Source of the DNA: Chitinophagaceae bacterium
GTDB lineage: Bacteria > Bacteroidota > Bacteroidia > Chitinophagales > Chitinophagaceae
DNA length: 10,126 nt
Assembly: GCA_021323155.1 (NCBI GenBank)
Contig: JAJTCI010000060.1
Coordinates: 1-10,126 of the forward strand
Reading direction: 5' to 3'
A program made the position numbers and the translations under genes. Position 1 is the first letter of the stretch. Every line of letters begins with the position of its first letter. The notes beneath the pieces are model-generated. The model saw only the letters and a list, made by a program, of their open reading frames with translations, did not search any database and was not told where the DNA came from. This document shows, piece after piece, positions 6,244 through 10,126 of the stretch.

Positions 6244-7638
6244 ATGAAGAAGCCCTTATTTCTTGCATTCCTGTGCGCTATTGTTTTCACTGCCACTGCA
6301 CAACAGGCCGACAGCCTCAAGAAAGTGATCGCCAACGGTCACGACACCAGCAAGGTGCTGGCATATGTTGCATTCAGCGATATCACGAAGAATCCCGATT
6401 CTTCGGTTGCGTTGGCAGAAACAGGACTGGCGCTCGCCCGCAAGACTAAGTTCAAAAAAGGAGAAGCGGAGAGCCTGAAGCAACTGGCGAATGCCTATTT
6501 GAAGACAAGTAACAACGCGCGTGGGCTCGAGTACTTTCTTGGCGCGCTTAGGGTTTATGAAGATATGGACGACCAGGATGGTATCCAGCTGATGTTACGG
6601 CAGATCGGCCGCATCTACACCCGCCAGGGAGACCGGGTTACCGCGCTCAGTTATTTCAAAAAAGCGGGGGAAATACTCAAGCAGATCAATAAAGATGAGC
6701 AACTGGTGTATTTCCCGATCGGCAGTATCTACGACAACATGGATAAGAACGATTCGGCGTTGTTCTATTACCAGCGGGCTTATGAATACATTTCTACTTC
6801 CGGCGACAAAAAAGGAATGGCAGGGGTACTTAGCCACCTTGGGACCCTGCACGTAAAGATGAACAACATCCCACTCGCTTTGAGTTATGGGCGGATGGCA
6901 GTAGCCGCGTTCGACCAGTATAACAAAGGCATGGGCGGTTCGGCATACAACCACCTGGCCGAGATATTCATCAAAGCAGGCATGAAAGATTCAGCGATCT
7001 ATTACGCTGAAAAAAATTATGCAAAAGGCGAAATATTGGGAGACCGGGACATGAGGCTCGAGTCATCTTCATTGCTCGCACGACTTTATGATAACGACCA
7101 GGCAGCGCTGAAGTACTATCGCATCGCGGCCGTGTTGAGGGATTCGCTTTATAATAGCCAAATCACTACCCAGATCCGCAACCTTAGTTTTAATGAAAGA
7201 AAAAGACAGGAAGAGATCGCACTAGCACAGACCACAGAAAAAGACGAGCGACGTAAGAACATTCAATATGGCGCCATCGCCATTGGACTCATCACCCTGG
7301 TGATCGGGTTCCTGTTACTCAGCCATAGCGTGATCGTAAATGAACGCCTGATCCGGTTCTTCGGCATCATGGCGTTGCTGCTCGTCTTCGAATTCATCAA
7401 CCTGGTAGCACATCCGTATATCGGCGACCTGCTGCATCATGAACCCATCTGGATGCTGCTGGCGCTGGCGGGTATCGCGGCCCTCCTGATCCCTTTGCAC
7501 CACAAGCTTGAAAAAATGGTGGAACATAAACTGGTGGAGAAGAATAAACGCATCCGACTGCAGGCCGCCAAAAAAACCATCGCTAAACTGGAGGGTGAGA
7601 CGACAGTGATCACGCGAGAAGAAAAACCGGTGCATTAG
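6244..7638 (+). CDS. TPR-repeat membrane protein, kinase-less sensor-like
   Basis: The protein has 464 residues. A signal peptide (MKKPLFLAFLCAIVFTATAQ, cleavage near 20) precedes tandem tetratricopeptide helices at about 35-300. Recognisable units start near ESLKQLANAYLKTSNNARGLEYFLGAL (76-102), MLRQIGRIYTRQGDRVTALSYFKKA (117-141), YFPIGSIYDNMDKNDSALFYYQRA (156-179), VLSHLGTLHVKMNNIPLALSYGRMA (195-219) and NHLAEIFIKAGMKDSAIYYAEKN (236-258). A charged coiled-coil stretch (about 312-338) leads to three membrane helices at about 341-361, 368-389 and 400-418, then a basic coiled-coil tail. The layout matches Bacteroidota TPR sensor histidine kinases up to the membrane, but no kinase, LuxR or other output domain follows. 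The TPR part should be periplasmic and bind a protein partner, by inference. It converges on the gene at 7643 with 4 bases between stops. ATG 6244 is set by the signal peptide. Confidence 0.85.
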   Translation: MKKPLFLAFLCAIVFTATAQQADSLKKVIANGHDTSKVLAYVAFSDITKNPDSSVALAETGLALARKTKFKKGEAESLKQLANAYLKTSNNARGLEYFLGALRVYEDMDDQDGIQLMLRQIGRIYTRQGDRVTALSYFKKAGEILKQINKDEQLVYFPIGSIYDNMDKNDSALFYYQRAYEYISTSGDKKGMAGVLSHLGTLHVKMNNIPLALSYGRMAVAAFDQYNKGMGGSAYNHLAEIFIKAGMKDSAIYYAEKNYAKGEILGDRDMRLESSSLLARLYDNDQAALKYYRIAAVLRDSLYNSQITTQIRNLSFNERKRQEEIALAQTTEKDERRKNIQYGAIAIGLITLVIGFLLLSHSVIVNERLIRFFGIMALLLVFEFINLVAHPYIGDLLHHEPIWMLLALAGIAALLIPLHHKLEKMVEHKLVEKNKRIRLQAAKKTIAKLEGETTVITREEKPVH

Positions 7639-7642
7639 CCTG

Positions 7643-8311
7643 CTACTTCCAGCCAATCCGCAAACCTACCGTCAGGTTCAACAACACGGTCTTGCCGGTG
7701 GTGGCGTCTACCCTGTTGCGGTTTACGTGCAAGTTCGGGTGATGCCAACCGATCAGGTGGTCCCGGTCGTTATCAAACTCTCTATTGGATGTAAAAACAT
7801 CGCGAACGCGAATACCCAGTCCTGCATAGGTTTCCACCAACTGGTGTTTCCTATACCTGCGTTGGATACCGAACACCAGGTTGGCGCCGCTCACCGTCTT
7901 GATCACACCAAAGTCGTCATAACGGCGTTTCGAGCTATCCCCCTGGAAGAAATAGATGATAGAAGTGGTGTGATGGTCCTTCGTAAAAAAAGCATTCAAC
8001 GCCAGGTAAGGGCCTTCCATCCTGCGTGGTGCATCGCCGAGGTAGAAGCGCAACTCCGATTTCAATTTGAACCCGCGGTTGGGGTGCCAGGTGGTATCCG
8101 CCGTTTCGTAATAACTGCGCCGGTACTTCCATCCGAACTCGTTGAACCAACTAAAGCGTGACGAGATACTGTATTCAATGCCGCCTTGTATCGTGGGAAA
8201 TGAAGGTTCATCCACCAGGGCGAGCGGTGAAAATCTGAAAGCGACACGCGGGCCCTGGGCGGAAACCGCAAGCGTGCATAACACTAAACAGACTACAGGA
8301 ATGAATTTCAT
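7643..8311 (-). CDS. Small exported, probable outer-membrane beta-barrel protein of unknown function
   Basis: The protein has 222 residues. A signal peptide (MKFIPVVCLVLCTLAVSA, cleavage after Ala18) is followed by alternating amphipathic strands ending in turns: PTIQGGIEYSISSRFSWFNEFGWKY, GFKLKSELRFYLG, EGPYLALNAFFTK, HTTSIIYFFQGDSS, GANLVFGIQRRYRKHQLVETYAGLGIRVR and VLLNLTVGLRIGWK. I count about eight plausible strands, and the protein ends in a strand that could carry a barrel-insertion signal. The size and pattern resemble DUF3575-type small barrels, but I cannot assign a family. It lies 87 bases downstream of the TonB-dependent receptor on the same strand with no terminator between, so co-transcription is plausible and a role in envelope or uptake is suggested only by context. 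Confidence 0.75.
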   Translation of the reverse strand: MKFIPVVCLVLCTLAVSAQGPRVAFRFSPLALVDEPSFPTIQGGIEYSISSRFSWFNEFGWKYRRSYYETADTTWHPNRGFKLKSELRFYLGDAPRRMEGPYLALNAFFTKDHHTTSIIYFFQGDSSKRRYDDFGVIKTVSGANLVFGIQRRYRKHQLVETYAGLGIRVRDVFTSNREFDNDRDHLIGWHHPNLHVNRNRVDATTGKTVLLNLTVGLRIGWK

Positions 8312-8398
8312 TCGCCCAAAAGTTTATTACCCAGACACGATGTAATAGCGATCCGTGGCTTCCAGGACCAGCTTTTTTTCAAAGCCTCGCAACCGGTC

Positions 8399-10126
8399 TT
8401 ACAACTTGATCTTCACTCCACCGTTGAAAACAAATCCCTCGGTATGGGTCCATATCTGGTCGAACGTAGGGTCCAGGTGTGAACCGTTGACCACATTCTT
8501 ATAGCGGCTCTGCCTTGTGTCCGTGAAATTCTCAAAGTTGATATACACTGAAAACTTAGGGAACAGCTTCTCCGCCATAAAGCCGAGCTCTTCGAACGCG
8601 GGTGACCGGCTGCCGTCATCCAGGTATTGCCTGCCGGTGAAATAACCTTCCAGGCCGAGCTTGATCACGTCTTCCTTTTCGTAGATCAGGGCGGTGTTCA
8701 GTTTGTTCCTGGGCACAAGGGGAAGAAAGCCGTTACCGGTAAGGTAATTTGCTTTCGCGTGGGTGAAAGTATAGCCAAGGAAGAGTTTAAAATTCTCGCG
8801 GAATATGAACCGCGCGTTGGTTTCAAAGCCGGCGCTCTTTACCGGTCGGGTGGCATTTACGAAATTGTAAGTACCCGGACCAGTAGGCTGTAACACCAGC
8901 GGACTTTCTATCACCGTATAAAAGAACATATGGTTCAGTGTGAAGGCCAGGTCCTCTCCCATCTTAGTGCGGAAGTTGACGTCGGCAGTGCCACCATAAC
9001 TCTTTTCCGAGCGCACACCCTGCAGTGGTGCCACGCCCTTGTACTGGATGGTTTCTGTTTCCTCGGTGAACAAGGTAGGTGTCTTGTATCCCATTCCCGC
9101 ACCCACACGTGAGGACCATTTGCTGGCCCAGTTGACCAATAATGAAACGCGTGGTAAAGCGAATACCTCCGTTTTTTCATAAAGGGTATTGCCGTGGTTG
9201 GCTACATCAAGTCGAAGTCCCGTCTCCAGCTTTATTTTTCGCGTAGCGTCCCAGGTATGTTGTATATACAAGCCACCCGTTCTTAATGTATGATCGCGCG
9301 CGCTGGAAGTGGACAGCTTATCCCGGAATTTGTTATAGATAAAATTACCACCGAGCACCAGGTCATGCTTCGCGCCATTGACCACGTAAGCCACATCGGT
9401 GTAAGCGTTATGATCGATGCCCGAGAATATATAAGCGGGTATTTCAATACGGCGGTCGAACACGCCAAAGCTTTGCTTGATGGTGAGCCGGCGGTGTTCT
9501 CCTATCCTTTTATCGAATTCGAGCGTGCTGATATTGCGGGTGGTGTTGTTGATCTCTACGTAGCGGTGCGAAGCATCCGGCTTACCGCGGATCACCAGGA
9601 TGTCACCACCTGTCCGTTCACCCTTTGTGAAACTATTGCCAATGGCGATGGTGGTTGATGCGCCCGGGTACAGGAAAAGCTTCGGGTGCAGGGTGAACTC
9701 ATCCGACTCCGGTACTTCGGTGAAATCGTCTTTGTCTACGTCGTACACTTTCTGCTTGTTGTACAGGGCCAGCATGGTAAAGCCCGCTTTCTTTCCGCGC
9801 GATGCAGCGAACCCACCGATATTTGTCTGCCCGATATTGGAATGGTTGATGATGAAATTGTATTCCGGTTTACTTCCCGGAGTCTTAGAGATAAAATTCA
9901 CCACGCCCGCAATGGCACCGCCGCCAAATAATGGCGAAGCCGGTCCTTTGATGATCTCTACCTGTTTCAGGTCGAGTGGTGGTATCTCCAGTACGCTGAG
10001 TCCGCTGGAGAAATTCCCAAAGTTGGCAAAGCCGTCTTTCAGCAATTGCGTATAACGGCCATCCAATCCCTGTATCCGGATGCTCGCGTTGCCTGAAGTG
10101 GCGGAGGTCTGCTGCACCTGTATACC
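8399..10126 (-). CDS. TonB-dependent outer-membrane receptor, partial (N-terminus outside window)
   Basis: The frame is open to the right edge; 575 residues up to the TAA at 8401-8399 are visible. The in-frame GTG at 10117 is inside the plug, so the true start is beyond the window. Visible residues 1-85 are the second half of the plug: IRIQGLDGRYTQLLKDG (16-32) and QVEIIKGPASPLFGG (55-69), then AIAGVVNFISK. The rest is barrel, with alternating strands and aromatic girdles, ending in GGVKIKL rather than the usual C-terminal Phe. The missing part should hold a signal peptide, perhaps a carboxypeptidase-like domain, and the TonB box. The plug resembles BtuB/siderophore-type receptors more than SusC, because no SusD follows and the protein looks too short for SusC. 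Its role would be energy-dependent uptake of an iron chelate or other ligand; substrate unknown. The downstream gene at 7643-8311 may share its transcript. Confidence 0.92.
   Translation of the reverse strand, partial: GIQVQQTSATSGNASIRIQGLDGRYTQLLKDGFANFGNFSSGLSVLEIPPLDLKQVEIIKGPASPLFGGGAIAGVVNFISKTPGSKPEYNFIINHSNIGQTNIGGFAASRGKKAGFTMLALYNKQKVYDVDKDDFTEVPESDEFTLHPKLFLYPGASTTIAIGNSFTKGERTGGDILVIRGKPDASHRYVEINNTTRNISTLEFDKRIGEHRRLTIKQSFGVFDRRIEIPAYIFSGIDHNAYTDVAYVVNGAKHDLVLGGNFIYNKFRDKLSTSSARDHTLRTGGLYIQHTWDATRKIKLETGLRLDVANHGNTLYEKTEVFALPRVSLLVNWASKWSSRVGAGMGYKTPTLFTEETETIQYKGVAPLQGVRSEKSYGGTADVNFRTKMGEDLAFTLNHMFFYTVIESPLVLQPTGPGTYNFVNATRPVKSAGFETNARFIFRENFKLFLGYTFTHAKANYLTGNGFLPLVPRNKLNTALIYEKEDVIKLGLEGYFTGRQYLDDGSRSPAFEELGFMAEKLFPKFSVYINFENFTDTRQSRYKNVVNGSHLDPTFDQIWTHTEGFVFNGGVKIKL

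Noticed and set aside
7727..8161. 144-residue plus-strand open frame opposite the small barrel gene
   Set aside because: The minus-strand gene has a signal peptide and regular strand pattern; the plus-strand frame has neither.
8312..8398. Possible terminator or leaderless promoter (AACTTTTG) between the TonB receptor and the small barrel gene
   Set aside because: The only stem is 5 bases with a long loop, and the box-like sequence mismatches TAnnTTTG and lacks a -33 element.
9600..10055. 151-residue plus-strand open frame opposite the TonB-dependent receptor
   Set aside because: The minus-strand frame encodes clear plug motifs here; the plus-strand product is low-complexity and unlike any family.
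1..10126. Mobile elements, CRISPR arrays, tRNA or rRNA genes, defence systems
   Set aside because: No transposase or integrase motifs, spaced direct repeats, tRNA-like folds or rRNA-like stretches were found on either strand.

Overview
The window looks like chromosomal DNA of a Bacteroidota bacterium, most likely Chitinophagaceae. The grounds are the protein types (DUF4382 lipoprotein-like tail, DUF4242 protein, TPR membrane protein, TonB-dependent receptor with a BtuB-like plug), the lack of purine-rich Shine-Dalgarno sequences before most starts, and a TAnnTTTG-type -7 box. The taxonomic call is inference. No tRNA, rRNA, CRISPR array, insertion sequence or phage gene was seen, and codon use looks even throughout.

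Layout. Positions 1-320 hold the 3' end of a DUF4382-type surface protein, closed by a strong intrinsic terminator (351-381). A small DUF4242 gene follows (447-719), then a non-coding stretch with two hairpins. Positions 886-3209 carry a tight plus-strand operon: an ECF sigma factor, an overlapping single-pass membrane protein that is its likely anti-sigma factor, and an exported protein with a barrel-like C-terminal half. This operon converges, with 5 bases between stop codons, on a minus-strand pair: a WalJ/YycJ-type metallo-beta-lactamase-fold hydrolase (3215-4045) and, upstream of it, a 641-residue fusion protein (4092-6017). The divergent gap 6018-6243 separates the fusion gene from a plus-strand TPR membrane protein (6244-7638). 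That gene converges, with 4 bases between stops, on a second minus-strand pair: a small exported barrel-like protein (7643-8311) and the C-terminal 575 residues of a TonB-dependent receptor that enters from the right edge (8399-10126).

The most unusual object is the 4092-6017 gene. It joins a class A FAD monooxygenase, a DsbA-like thioredoxin-fold domain with an intact CSTC motif, and a C-terminal segment that reads like a winged helix. The sigma/anti-sigma/exported-protein operon is a plausible self-contained envelope signalling unit whose target is unknown. The other genes are ordinary members of known families, and no multi-gene defence or mobile system is evident.
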